A stretch of DNA of 64,000 nucleotides from contig JAPPGG010000045.1 of NCBI GenBank assembly GCA_028875055.1, positions 149,996 through 213,995 of the forward strand. Reading direction: 5' to 3'. This document shows positions 17,623-26,264 of the stretch, piece by piece; position 1 is the stretch's first letter; each line of letters opens with the position of its first letter. The stretch is from Chloroflexota bacterium. Lineage in GTDB: Bacteria > Chloroflexota > Dehalococcoidia > Lucifugimonadales > UBA3495. The notes below the pieces were generated by a model that saw only the letters and a program-made list of their open reading frames with translations, was not told the DNA's origin and did no database searches. The translations under genes were made by a program, and so were the position numbers.

Positions 17623-18036
17623 ATGCCGGAACCAGCACTGAAACTGGAGCAAATTCAGGCCGCAATGCAGGCCATGATGGCCAAAGCCCAGGAAACCCCC
17701 GACGCACCGGTGGCCATGGCCATTGTTGACTCCACGGGAAACCTGGAAGCCTACGCAAAAATGGACAACCTGCGGATGTTCAGTCGCCGCCACGCCCTGC
17801 GAAAGGCCTACACCGCCGCCATAATGGGCCTGAACACCGGCGCCCACGCCGAGCGGCTGCACGGCCAGGGACGCAGCATCAGCGAGCTGGGCGACCCCAA
17901 TCTCACCCATGGACAGGGTGGCCTGGTAATTATGAAGGACGGGGTTATCCTGGGAGGCATAGGTGTGGGAGGCTATCCCAGCGGCCAGTCCGACGAGGAC
18001 CTGGCACGTGTGGGCCTGGATGCCATGAATCTCTAG
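17623..18036 (+). CDS. GlcG/HbpS-family haem-binding-like protein
   Basis: A 137-residue protein of the GlcG/HbpS (DUF336) family. It has the usual opening helix (LEQIQAAMQAMMAKAQE), the strand VAMAIVDSTGNLEAYAKMDN, the Lys in HALRKAYTAA and the glycine-rich end DGVILGGIGVGGYPSGQSDE. Some members bind haem or cobalamin and others act with glycolate or diol metabolism; the job here is unknown. GGAGGGACAGGA precedes the ATG. A strong terminator lies directly after the gene. Confidence 0.92.
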   Translation: MPEPALKLEQIQAAMQAMMAKAQETPDAPVAMAIVDSTGNLEAYAKMDNLRMFSRRHALRKAYTAAIMGLNTGAHAERLHGQGRSISELGDPNLTHGQGGLVIMKDGVILGGIGVGGYPSGQSDEDLARVGLDAMNL

Positions 18037-18065
18037 CGGGATATCGGAATCCATTCAGAGAACAG

Positions 18066-18099
18066 AACGGGCGGGTGAGTGACCCGCCCGTTCCTGTTT
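18066..18099. terminator. Bidirectional rho-independent terminator
   Basis: Perfect 11-bp stem AACGGGCGGGT / ACCCGCCCGTT with loop GAGTG, flanked by AACAG and CCTGTTT. It lies between convergent genes ending at 18036 (+) and 18129 (-) and can serve both. Confidence 0.88.
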
Positions 18100-18128
18100 C
18101 AACCCTGGCAGTCTGCCTGGCGCGTCCT

Positions 18129-18518
18129 TTATTTGGGGCGCTGGATGATCTCGACGCTGACGTGGTCCGGCGCCTCGATAAACGCCACCATGGAACCGGA
18201 GGGCATTGTCCATGGTTCGCAGATAAAGTGCACACCATTGGAACGGAAGTTGCTGGCGGCAGCCTCCATATCGTCAACCTCAAACCCGAAGTGGTCCAGG
18301 CCGTAGCGGGGCTCCGTGGAACCCGGCACCGGATCCTCTCCCTCAGCCCGCCCGGAAATTGTCATCAATGGCCGTCCACCCAGCTCCAGTATTATGGACT
18401 TGGTAGTGGACAGGGGCCTCTCCGCAGTGATTACGGCGCCAAAATTGTCACAATAGAACCTTGCGGCGGCATCCGGGTCTTCGCTGCGAAAGTGCAGGTG
18501 ATTCTGGGTAAAGTTCAT
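18129..18518 (-). CDS. VOC-family (glyoxalase/extradiol dioxygenase fold) protein
   Basis: A 129-residue two-module VOC protein: LHFRSEDPDAAARFYCDNFG opens the first beta-alpha-beta-beta-beta unit and GLDHFGFEVDDMEAAASNFR the second. Metal-ligand positions (His at LHF and DHF, Glu in VSVEIIQ) are retained. Possible activities range from glyoxalase and epimerase to dioxygenase; none can be chosen. The ATG at 18518 follows GAGGAGG, which rules out the longer TTG start five codons upstream. Confidence 0.88.
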   Translation of the reverse strand: MNFTQNHLHFRSEDPDAAARFYCDNFGAVITAERPLSTTKSIILELGGRPLMTISGRAEGEDPVPGSTEPRYGLDHFGFEVDDMEAAASNFRSNGVHFICEPWTMPSGSMVAFIEAPDHVSVEIIQRPK

Positions 18519-18572
18519 GGTTAGCCTCCTCAAGCCAGAATTGGTTATGCCAGGAGTTCGGTATGCGCCCCG

Positions 18573-19439
18573 CTACCCCAAAAAGTCCTTGACCCACTGG
18601 TTGTAGCTGTCACGGCGGGTAAGCTGGTTCATCAGCTCGGGTGAAGCCAGCTGGTCGGTAAGGTCTGCCGGCTTAACCCCGTCTCGCAAGGCCTTCATGG
18701 TGTCGTAGGCAGCCTTAATTGCCGCCGCAAAGGGCAGGTGCCCCTGCAGGGCAACCCGGACGCCAGCCCTGCTCAGGAAGTCCAGGTCGGCCAGCTCGCC
18801 GCCGGCTCCACCAAGGAGCAGCGGAATGTTTACCTCGGCAGCCACGGCCTCAACTTCGGCGCGGGTCTGGGCGCCGGCCAGGAACATGGCATCTACCCCG
18901 GCCGCTTCGTAGGCCTTGGCTCGCTTGATGGCATCTTCGAGTCCGGTTACCCGCAAGGCGCTGGAGCGCCCAGCCACGACCAGCGCGGGGTCCTGGCGAC
19001 CCGAAAGGGCGGCCTTCATCTTGCCCACGCCCTCTTCTACGGAAATCAGCGCTCCCTCGCCGGCGGCGCCGAATCCCAGGGGCAGCTGGGTGTCCTCGAT
19101 GGTCAGGCAGGACACTCCGGCGGTTTCCAGCTCCTCCACGGTGCGGCGGACATTGAGGGCATTTCCGTAGCCGTGGTCGGCGTCAACCATCAGGCTCAGG
19201 TCACCGGCTCGGCAGATGCGATGAATCTGCTGGGCAAATTCAGTCAAGGTCAATACAATCAGGTCCGGGGCGCCCAGGACCGTACCTGAGGCAATGGAAC
19301 CCGCAAACATTCCAACTTCAAAACCAATATCCTCCGCGGCGCGGGCGGAGATGGGGTCAAAGACAGATGCGGGGTGGACGCACCGGTCACCCGCGAGAAT
19401 TGCGCGATATCTTTCACGTCGTGCGGTCAGGTTCATCAT
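18573..19439 (-). CDS. PEP mutase/isocitrate lyase superfamily protein, oxaloacetate-decarboxylase-like
   Basis: A 288-residue enzyme of the PEPM/ICL superfamily. It has ASVFDPISARAAEDIGFEVG, the metal-binding DADHGYGNALNVRRTVEELE (about 86-105) and the active-site TIEDTQLPLGFG. The classical isocitrate-lyase KKCGH loop is absent. The DHGYGNALN and IEDTxLP arrangement matches the bacterial oxaloacetate decarboxylase branch (PA4872 type) better than methylisocitrate lyase. It probably decarboxylates or cleaves a small oxoacid using Mg2+. Two adjacent ATGs follow CGAGGAGA; the second (19436) has the better spacing. Confidence 0.88.
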   Translation of the reverse strand: MMNLTARRERYRAILAGDRCVHPASVFDPISARAAEDIGFEVGMFAGSIASGTVLGAPDLIVLTLTEFAQQIHRICRAGDLSLMVDADHGYGNALNVRRTVEELETAGVSCLTIEDTQLPLGFGAAGEGALISVEEGVGKMKAALSGRQDPALVVAGRSSALRVTGLEDAIKRAKAYEAAGVDAMFLAGAQTRAEVEAVAAEVNIPLLLGGAGGELADLDFLSRAGVRVALQGHLPFAAAIKAAYDTMKALRDGVKPADLTDQLASPELMNQLTRRDSYNQWVKDFLG

Positions 19440-19453
19440 TCTCCTCGCGTTAA

Positions 19454-19482
19454 TTGGGTTATTGTTCGTGCAAGACTATACT
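19454..19482 (+). promoter_or_regulatory. Possible promoter for the DUF429 gene
   Basis: TATACT at 19477-19482 (5/6) with a weak -35 (TTGGGT, 3/6) 17 nt upstream. The same 50 bp must also hold the divergent promoter of the PEPM/ICL-like gene; its complement contains TATAGT. Confidence 0.35.
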
Positions 19483-19563
19483 ACCCAGAGCAATGAGCCA
19501 CAAGATTGACTGCCTGGGCAGACCGATACGGCCGGGTTCGCCAGAGCCGGTGGAGCAGACCCG

Positions 19564-20400
19564 ATGACTACCATCATGGGCGTCGATTTCAGCGGCGCCC
19601 GGGCTGACAACAATACCTGGTTCACCAGGGGCGCCCTGGAAGGCACCTGCCTCACACTGGAGACCTGCGCAAGGATTGGCCGGGCAGACTTGACCACAAC
19701 ACTGGCCGCCTGCTCCGGGCCCACCATCGCCGCCCTGGACTTTCCCTTTGCTACACCCAGGACCTTTGCGGACTACTGGATTCCCGGCAGCATGGCCATG
19801 CCGGACCTCTGGGCAGGAGCGGCACGCATGGACTATGCCAGCTTTCTTGAATTGAGGGATGACTTTGTCGCTACCCACGGCGAACCAAAGCGGGCCTGCG
19901 ACCCCCCAGAGAGCTACTCCTGCCTGCATATGGTCAATCCCATTATGGTGCCAATGACCTTTCGGGGCATGCAGATGCTGCACGTCCTGTGGTCTGGCAA
20001 TTCAGCCAATGCGATGTCTGTGCCCCCGTTGCCCGAGTATTCCAGGCCGGGGACTGCAGAAGTAACCGTACTGCTGGAAGTCATGCCGGGAGCAGTATTG
20101 AGGAGGCTGGGGTTGCCATTCAAGGGATACAAGGGAGGGCGGCGAGCCATTGAAAGACGGCTGTCAATAGTCAATGGGCTGCCTGGTCGGGCGAGCCCAA
20201 TCTTTTTTGAGTTTGGCGCCTTCCGTGACCTGGCCGTTCGCAGCCACGATGCGCTGGACTCCATGGTTGCAGCGGTGGCCGCGGCGCTGTGGGCTGCAGC
20301 GCCGGAACGTTTTCCCAAGCCAACGGAAAGGGGCCAAGCGGGATTTGACCCCGCAGTAATGCTCGAAGGCTGGCTCTATGCCCCGGAGAGGGCTCCCTGA
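19564..20400 (+). CDS. DUF429-like (RNase H-fold) protein of unknown function
   Basis: A 278-residue protein. The start MGVDFSGARADNN, the central AALDFPF, VLLEVMPGAVLRRLG and the late acidic/hydrophobic helix HDALDSMVAAVAAALWAA follow the DUF429 pattern, predicted to be an RNase H-like fold with acidic residues lining one site. Its function is unknown. It is read from an ATG at 19564 with only a weak ribosome site (GGAGCAG). It is divergent from the PEPM/ICL-like gene and followed by a cupin gene 76 nt later. Confidence 0.75.
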   Translation: MTTIMGVDFSGARADNNTWFTRGALEGTCLTLETCARIGRADLTTTLAACSGPTIAALDFPFATPRTFADYWIPGSMAMPDLWAGAARMDYASFLELRDDFVATHGEPKRACDPPESYSCLHMVNPIMVPMTFRGMQMLHVLWSGNSANAMSVPPLPEYSRPGTAEVTVLLEVMPGAVLRRLGLPFKGYKGGRRAIERRLSIVNGLPGRASPIFFEFGAFRDLAVRSHDALDSMVAAVAAALWAAAPERFPKPTERGQAGFDPAVMLEGWLYAPERAP

Positions 20401-20475
20401 GTCCGCAGCCGCTCCCCCGGCCTTCCGGATTCGGCTAAGATATAACCACGCATCCCAATTCAGCAGGAGAGAATT

Positions 20476-20817
20476 ATGCAAATAGTGCGCATATATTCCG
20501 GAGACGACGGTGAGTCCCACTTCGAGGACTTAACCCTGGACCAGTTTGCCGAAATTATGAACCGCGTGGGACCCGGTACGATAAACCTGACTCGCCGGGA
20601 GCCGCCCTACGTCGAGGACTACCACACAGCGCCTCGACGCCAGTACGTAATCGCCCTCTCTGGGGCCGCTGAATACGAAACCGCCGACGGTACTGTAAAA
20701 CGCCTGTTTCCAGGGGACATCATCATTGCAGAAGACCTGACCGGTCACGGTCACATCGCCCGAAGCGCCGACGACAACTACCGGGTGTCCTTTTCTGTAC
20801 CGCTGGCTGAGGCATAG
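20476..20817 (+). CDS. Small cupin-domain protein
   Basis: A 113-residue single-domain cupin. RRQYVIALSGAAEYETADGT forms the first cupin motif, though the usual His ligands are largely replaced, and FPGDIIIAEDLTGHGHIARS the second, with His residues in HGH. Metal binding is possible but not certain. CAGGAG lies 8 nt before the ATG. No partner is evident. Confidence 0.82.
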   Translation: MQIVRIYSGDDGESHFEDLTLDQFAEIMNRVGPGTINLTRREPPYVEDYHTAPRRQYVIALSGAAEYETADGTVKRLFPGDIIIAEDLTGHGHIARSADDNYRVSFSVPLAEA

Positions 20818-21083
20818 CTCAGCCAAAGCAGTAATCCGCTGGGAGCGAGGCAGTTATCTTCCGCAACTGTGAGCGGTCTGTTCCAAGGTAGGCTGAGGAG
20901 ATACCGGTGGGGCCCGGCGTTTAGGGCCATGGCGCCTTGAGTCTCGCTGCTTGATTGCAGGTGAGATATTGTTACCTGGGCTTTGTTAGAGGGTCCGGAA
21001 TCTTCCCTCCAGCCCGCATGCCGGTCGAGGAACGGTCTGCCTAGCCCAGTTGCCAGCCCATTAGTCAATCTTTGGGCCGCCTG
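20818..21083. other. Convergent intergenic region
   Basis: About 265 nt between the cupin gene and the Eis-like gene. No gene, RNA or clear terminator recognised. Confidence 0.4.
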
Positions 21084-22274
21084 TCAGAAACCACAGGGAG
21101 TCCAGGGCTGTTGTTGTACTGCAAACATTCGGTTGGCCCGTTCCAGCGCCCCTGCCTCATTTTCTTCTGCCAGGCCTGCCTGCTCCAGCGTGCTGAAGCT
21201 GACGCCCCCCAGGAAGGCGGATGCCAATGCGGCTACGCCGATCGAAATATCCGGTGCGGCCTCCGTGGCCTTGCAATGGGCCCCTTCGCAGGTCGCCTCC
21301 AGCGCAAAGCGAGCGGCATTCCAGGGGCACACCTCATCCCGCACCTCGAACACCAGCCTGCCCTCTGCAGTGTACTGTCGCATTGACAGGGCTGCGGCCA
21401 CGTCCACGAGGCGCAGCCACAGGCCGTCCCGAGTCCCCCGGTTTAATCTGCGCGGGTCGGCCAGCATCCACGTCAGTGGGTCGTCCACCGGACGCCGTTC
21501 CGCTTCGGCCCTGGTAACCAGGTCTGTGTCAAAGCAGAAACGCCACAGGGATGCGGCGGCCGTGCGGGATGCCGCCATCAGTTCCTGCACCGAGACTGTT
21601 CCCTCGCCGGTGCGGTATCGGGCGTAGCCTTCCATCCGGTCACCCTCGTAGTACGCAACGTAGAAAATTCCGCCCCGACCGCCTTGCCGGTGCTCCGGCG
21701 CGTTGGCTTCCCGTTCCCAGAGATGTGAAGCTTTCTGGAACACCCCCGGCCTGCCCAAGGTGCTGCGGCGAAAAACGTCAGGCAGCAGGGTCCCGATCTC
21801 TGGAGGATTGATGAAGGCGAACCTGCCGGGAGTCTCATGCCGCTGGGCATAACCGGTGTAGTGCCGCTCAATACTCCATTCTTCCCTGAGTGAACCAACG
21901 CCATACCCAAAGCGCCCGTAGATCACGCTCTCCGAAGCAAACAGGCCAGCCAGCGGCTCTCCGCGCTCGTAGATGTCCTTTAGCTGGTGGTGCATCATCA
22001 TTGTCATGATGCCCCTGCGCCTGTGGGTGGGCTGGACTTCAATGTTCGCGACCCCTGCTATTGGGGAGGTTGCTCCCGGGATGGATATTTCCTGGAGGTG
22101 AGAGTGGGCTCCGCCCACAATTTTGCCATCGTCGAATACGGCTATCGACCGGTCCAGGTCAAAGTGCGGCCGCAGCACCTCCGGGTCGGCATTGAGCCGG
22201 TTGCCATAGGCGCGGGCCTCGACTCTGACCCACTCAACGAATTCGTCGGCGGTTATTTGCCTTAATTCCAGCAT
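21084..22274 (-). CDS. Eis-like GNAT N-acetyltransferase with SCP2-type C-terminal domain
   Basis: A 396-residue protein of the Eis (enhanced intracellular survival) family. An N-terminal GNAT domain carries the acetyl-CoA loop RRRGIMTMMMHHQL (about 86-99). A second GNAT-like region follows, then a C-terminal sterol-carrier-like domain (LRLVDVAAALSMRQYTAEGR through to the C terminus). Eis enzymes acetylate amines, including aminoglycosides and Lys side chains; the natural substrate here is not known. The ATG at 22274 is preceded by GGGGAGT. It is monocistronic and convergent with the cupin gene. Confidence 0.9.
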   Translation of the reverse strand: MLELRQITADEFVEWVRVEARAYGNRLNADPEVLRPHFDLDRSIAVFDDGKIVGGAHSHLQEISIPGATSPIAGVANIEVQPTHRRRGIMTMMMHHQLKDIYERGEPLAGLFASESVIYGRFGYGVGSLREEWSIERHYTGYAQRHETPGRFAFINPPEIGTLLPDVFRRSTLGRPGVFQKASHLWEREANAPEHRQGGRGGIFYVAYYEGDRMEGYARYRTGEGTVSVQELMAASRTAAASLWRFCFDTDLVTRAEAERRPVDDPLTWMLADPRRLNRGTRDGLWLRLVDVAAALSMRQYTAEGRLVFEVRDEVCPWNAARFALEATCEGAHCKATEAAPDISIGVAALASAFLGGVSFSTLEQAGLAEENEAGALERANRMFAVQQQPWTPCGF

Positions 22275-22454
22275 CCAGGACTCCCCTGGCAGATATGGCT
22301 TGATTCGATAACACCTGACGGTGAAGGACTACGACGGGAAGAATATTACATTATTTTGCGCCGCGCCACATTAGCAACCTACGAAGAAGAGCTTCTCCGG
22401 TACGAACCCACCAGGGTCGTGTATTGATAGGGCCATTCCCACAGGCAATCCCGG

Positions 22455-22483
22455 TTGACATACGGTAGTCGAATGCCGATGAT
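22455..22483 (+). promoter_or_regulatory. Possible promoter for the Zn-alcohol dehydrogenase gene
   Basis: TTGACA (22455-22460, 6/6) followed after 17 nt by GATGAT, a weak -10. The predicted start lies near 22490, just before the AGGAGG at 22501. Confidence 0.4.
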
Positions 22484-22513
22484 AGGCCCTAAACAGAATC
22501 AGGAGGCCCTTAA

Positions 22514-23608
22514 GTGAAGGCTGCCGTTTTGTACGAGTATGGTCAACCCCTGGTGGTTGAGGACGTGGACCTGGACGAACCCAAGGCCGGCGAAGTTATG
22601 GTCAAGATTGGCGCGGCGGGCGTGTGCCGTAGCGACCGGCACTTTATGCATGGCGATGCCGCCATCGCCCTGCCTGCAGTGCTGGGCCACGAGGGCGCTG
22701 GCACCGTGGAGAAAGTAGGTCCCGGCGTCACGCTTACCAAGCCCGGAGATCAGGTCATTCTTTCTTTCGTGCCCGCCTGCGGACGCTGCAAGTCCTGCCT
22801 GGAGGGCCATTCCTACCTTTGCGACCTGCATATGGCCACCGGACCCTTTATGCTTGATGGCACCACTCGCCTCCACAAAGGTGATCAGAGCATCCACCAC
22901 ATGGGGAAGGTTGCATGCTTTGCCGAATACGCCGTGGTTCCTGAGACCGGCTGCATTCCCACCAACACCGACTTGCCCATGGACAAAGCGGCCATGATCG
23001 GCTGCTGCGTCCCCACCGGCGTGGGAGCCGCCATGTTCAGCGCCAAGGTACAGCCGGGCAGCACCGTGGCGGTGGTCGGTTGCGGCGGCGTGGGCCTCAA
23101 TGTAATTATGGGCGCCAAACTCCTCAACGCCTCCCAGATAATCGCCGTCGATATCCGGGAAAGCCAACTGGAATTTGCCATGAAGTTCGGCGCTACCCAT
23201 TCGGTCAATGCCGCCGACCGGGACCCAGTTGCCCAGGTAAAGGAGCTCACCGGGGGACGCGGCGCCGACTATACTTTCGAAGTTTTCGGCTCGGCGGACA
23301 CAGTCAAGGCCTCCTACGACATGTGCAGCAAGAGCGGCACTGTCACCGTCGTAGGCATTGCCCCAATGGGCGCCGAAGCTCCCATCAATGCGGTTGACCT
23401 TGTCCGCAACGAAAAGACCCTCCGTGGCACCTACTACGGGTCCGCCCGGTCCCGTACCGATATGCCTACCATGGTCGAACTCTACCTGTCCGGCAAGCTG
23501 AACCTGGACGACCTCGTGGTCCGGCACTACACTCTGGACCAGATCAACGAGGCCTACGGCGACATGGACTACGGTGAAATAGGACGGGGAGCCATAATGT
23601 TCAACTAA
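22514..23608 (+). CDS. Zinc-dependent alcohol dehydrogenase (MDR family)
   Basis: A 364-residue MDR dehydrogenase. The catalytic zinc ligands are in GVCRSDRHFMHG and GHEGAGTVEKVGPGV, the structural zinc site is CGRCKSCLEGHSYLC (four Cys) and the nucleotide loop is VAVVGCGGVGLNVIMGAKLL. It oxidises a primary alcohol or reduces an aldehyde with NAD(P). The start is GTG at 22514, with AGGAGG 7 nt upstream. It is upstream of the selenoprotein gene (185-nt gap, same strand). A link between them is only positional. Confidence 0.94.
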   Translation: MKAAVLYEYGQPLVVEDVDLDEPKAGEVMVKIGAAGVCRSDRHFMHGDAAIALPAVLGHEGAGTVEKVGPGVTLTKPGDQVILSFVPACGRCKSCLEGHSYLCDLHMATGPFMLDGTTRLHKGDQSIHHMGKVACFAEYAVVPETGCIPTNTDLPMDKAAMIGCCVPTGVGAAMFSAKVQPGSTVAVVGCGGVGLNVIMGAKLLNASQIIAVDIRESQLEFAMKFGATHSVNAADRDPVAQVKELTGGRGADYTFEVFGSADTVKASYDMCSKSGTVTVVGIAPMGAEAPINAVDLVRNEKTLRGTYYGSARSRTDMPTMVELYLSGKLNLDDLVVRHYTLDQINEAYGDMDYGEIGRGAIMFN

Positions 23609-23793
23609 GGGCGGCTTTTCAATGGACCTTTCCACTTGAAATGGCAGGGCAGGACGGGGGTGGTGCCCTTCGGGCAGTCGCCCCTGCTCACAACCGCCAG
23701 CCTGCCGTTGAGCCTTGAAACTGTTTCCCGAATCCCTCTTGCCGGACTTGCAAAATCTCAGACCTTCAGCCCTGCCCTGACGAGGAGGTGGCC

Positions 23794-24993
23794 ATGCCCC
23801 GACTGGAAACCCTGAGCGAAGTACAGCGCAGGACCCTTGAGTTTTTCCCCTGCCTGGAGCATGAATCCACTCCCTGGGTCAGACCGGGCAAACCTCTTTC
23901 CCAGTGCAAAGTCGCCCTTGTAACTTCGGCCGGCCTGCACCTCCGGAACGACCAGCCCTTCACTCGCGACGACCCCGGCGGCGAATACTCCTACCGCGTA
24001 ATCCCCAGCGACTGCGACCCGGCCGATGTGGTGCAAAGTCACTTCTCCATCGGCTTCGACCATACCGGCATATACCGCGATCTGAATGTCACATTTCCAG
24101 TGGACCGGTTGCGGGAGCTGGTTTCCAGGGGCGAAGTCGGCGCTCTTTCCGCCAGCTTTTATTCCTTTATGGGCGCCCTCCGGGATGCCAGCGGCGTAAT
24201 CGAAGAGACCGGGCCCGAGGTCGCTGCCAGGCTCAAGGACGAAGGGGTGGACGTCGTCCTACTTACCCCCACTTGACCTCTCTGCACCCACACCGTGAGT
24301 GTGCTGGCCCGGGTATTCGAAGAGCACGGTATCGCTACCGTGACCATCGCCATGGTCAGGGAACACGCCGAAAAGGTGAAGCCTCCCCGGGCCCTCTTTG
24401 TACCCTTCTTTTTCGGTTTCGCCCTGGGCAGGCCAAACGACTCCGCCTGCCAGCATCAGGTCCTGAACATGGCCTTCGACATGCTCAAGTCTCCTGAAGG
24501 ACCAGTGCTGGTGGATTTTCCCGACGATTCCGCTCCCACCGCCATGCCTCAGGCTTCCCAGATAAATTCCGATACCGCTCCACCCGCTCGCAGCGCCGCC
24601 GACGAAATTACGGCCATGCGGGCCTTTTACGAGCGCTGGCTTGACAACAACGGTGGACGCACCGGCGTGGGCCTCTGCGGAATACCCCAGAGGAGGTTCC
24701 GGGGCGTTGTCCGTTTCCTGGAGATGTGTGCCGCGGGAGAGGAGCAGGCCGACATGTCCGAACGGCCGGCCAGCATTTCCAGGCACCAGTACATCCGTTA
24801 CTGCGCCGACGACCTCAAGGCATTCTTGTACGAAGCACGCATGGAGCAGAACAAAGAAGCCAACGAAGAGGCCCTGCATCGCTGGTTCTGGGGCAGCACC
24901 GCCTGCGGCAAGCTCATCGCCGACGTGGCGGCCCGGCTCAACGAATCCGAGGATGCAGGCCTCAAGGCCATCGCCTACGGCCTGGCCCGGTAA
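23794..24993 (+). CDS. GrdB/PrdB-family (glycine/betaine/sarcosine/D-proline reductase B) selenoprotein, UGA-encoded Sec161
   Basis: One frame of 400 codons interrupted only by TGA at 24274-24276. Upstream it reads GVDVVLLTPT, then UGA, then PLCTHTVSVLARVFEEHGIA. This is the redox motif region of GrdB/PrdB-type proteins, where family members have Sec or Cys two residues before a conserved Cys, so the codon gives U-P-L-C (UxxC, Sec161/Cys164). The protein is intact to residue 399 and ends in KAIAYGLAR. A GU-loop hairpin follows the UGA. The ATG at 23794 follows CGAGGAGG. Canonical GrdB and PrdB work in anaerobic amino acid reductases; the A/C subunits are absent here, and related proteins occur in many aerobes, so the reaction is open. 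Annotation without recoding would split the gene at 24276. Confidence 0.85.
24274..24303 (+). promoter_or_regulatory. UGA(Sec) codon with SECIS-like hairpin
   Basis: TGA at 24274-24276 is followed by a 5-bp stem CACAC (24289-24293) / GTGTG (24299-24303) with loop CGTGA. The loop GU lies 19-20 nt after the UGA, inside the spacing seen for bacterial SECIS elements. The lower stem is imperfect. Confidence 0.6.
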
Positions 24994-25090
24994 CCTATTG
25001 CCGGCGTTTTGCTTTGGCCGATATTACAAAATGGACAGGTTGGTCTGAGTTCCCAGCATCCCTTTAAACTCAGGCATCAGGAACAATTCA

Positions 25091-25534
25091 GTGGCTGAAT
25101 TTACCGTCAAACTGGTGGAGACCGAGGAAGAACTCGAAGCTGCCATCAACGTTCGCATGAGAGTATTCGTGGTGGAGCAGCAGATTCCGGCTGAAGAAGA
25201 GCTGGACGATGCCGATGCCACCGCCACCCACGCTGTCGTATTCAAAGGCGGCGAAGTAATCGGTACCGGAAGAATGCTGCTGGTGGAAGGTGACCCAGCG
25301 GGGACCTGCCGTGTGGGCCGCATGTCCGTGGACCGGAGGTGGCGAAGGCACGGCGTCGGGGGACTGATCCTCGAATTCCTGGAGAACGCGGCCCGCGCCC
25401 AGGGTATGACCCATTGCCTCCTCCATGCCCAGGAATACGTCAAGAGTTTCTACGCCGGTCATGGCTACCGCGAGCAGGGTGAGGTGTTTCTGGAAGTGGA
25501 TATCCCTCACGTGGAAATGGTGAAGAAATTGTAG
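25091..25534 (+). CDS. GNAT-family N-acetyltransferase (ElaA/YjcF-like)
   Basis: A 147-residue GNAT. RMRVFVVEQQIPAEEELDD near the N terminus is typical of the ElaA/YjcF subgroup, and the acetyl-CoA loop is RRWRRHGVGGLILEFLENA (about 82-100). FYAGHGYREQGE is the C-terminal strand-turn region. The target is unknown. The start is GTG at 25091 with AGGAA upstream. It is 97 nt behind the selenoprotein gene on the same strand and ends at a strong terminator. Confidence 0.88.
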   Translation: MAEFTVKLVETEEELEAAINVRMRVFVVEQQIPAEEELDDADATATHAVVFKGGEVIGTGRMLLVEGDPAGTCRVGRMSVDRRWRRHGVGGLILEFLENAARAQGMTHCLLHAQEYVKSFYAGHGYREQGEVFLEVDIPHVEMVKKL

Positions 25535-25571
25535 CCTTACGGGCCCTGTCCTGATGGCCGCTGGCCACGAG

Positions 25572-25607
25572 GAAACGGGATGCCTGATTCGGCATCCCGT
25601 TTCTGTT
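25572..25607 (+). terminator. Rho-independent terminator
   Basis: Perfect 13-bp stem GAAACGGGATGCC / GGCATCCCGTTTC with loop TGATTC, followed by TGTT. It closes the ADH-selenoprotein-GNAT run. Confidence 0.85.
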
Positions 25608-25858
25608 CAAGGACCTGCTCCCGGGTACATTGCCCTCAACTGAGGGTCACGGCTTCGGGCCTCAATGGTGGTATTGAACCGTGTCCGAAAGGAACTGGCC
25701 GTAGCTGCCTGCCGGGCGGGCGCTTACAACAATTCCCGCCCCCCTTACAACCTGCCAAACCTTCCGCAATATTCTCACCGGGACTAACATCGCTATCAAA
25801 GGCGCTACCCGATTGGTATTACGCCCAGCATAGGCAACAGGATTCAAGGAGCCCCACG

Positions 25859-26155
25859 TCAGACCACGACCTCGTCCATTACCGTTACCTCCATCTTGGC
25901 GATATGACTGGTGGGAATATCGCCCAGGGCGGTACGTTCGGGAGAAGCGAAGTAAGCAGCCTCCTTGTCGGGAATTTCCTCCGCATTGCTGAAGCGACGC
26001 ACCCAGATAAACTCGGTCCGGTCGGCATTGACGTAGGAAGACACCACGGGAATCCCCAGCCTTTCGTGCAGTGGCCGGATATGCTCATTGAACACTGTAA
26101 GCCAGGAATCCATCATTCCGCGGTTTATCGTGTAAATGCGTAGCTGGGCGGTCAT
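25859..26155 (-). CDS. NIPSNAP-family protein
   Basis: A 98-residue NIPSNAP/dimeric alpha-beta-barrel protein. It has QLRIYTINRGMMDSWLTVFN, IPVVSSYVNADRTEFIWVRRF, shown in part as EFIWVRRFSN, and the KEAAYFASPE segment. NIPSNAP proteins are small ferredoxin-like barrels, sometimes monooxygenase-like or binding proteins, mostly of unknown role. It is separated by 109 nt from the enolase-superfamily gene and is on the same strand, downstream of it. Confidence 0.88.
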   Translation of the reverse strand: MTAQLRIYTINRGMMDSWLTVFNEHIRPLHERLGIPVVSSYVNADRTEFIWVRRFSNAEEIPDKEAAYFASPERTALGDIPTSHIAKMEVTVMDEVVV

Positions 26156-26264
26156 TGTTTCTGCTCCTATACCTATAGATGAACTGGCATACGCGGTACT
26201 CTGGGTTTGTGGGATCCGGTTCGGGCTGCTCTCCCTGCCAGCCTCTCCCCTAAAAGAAGCCGGT

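Noticed and set aside
22499..23635. 378-codon open frame on the minus strand
   Set aside because: Exact antisense shadow of the zinc alcohol dehydrogenase; His/Gly-rich and without any family pattern.
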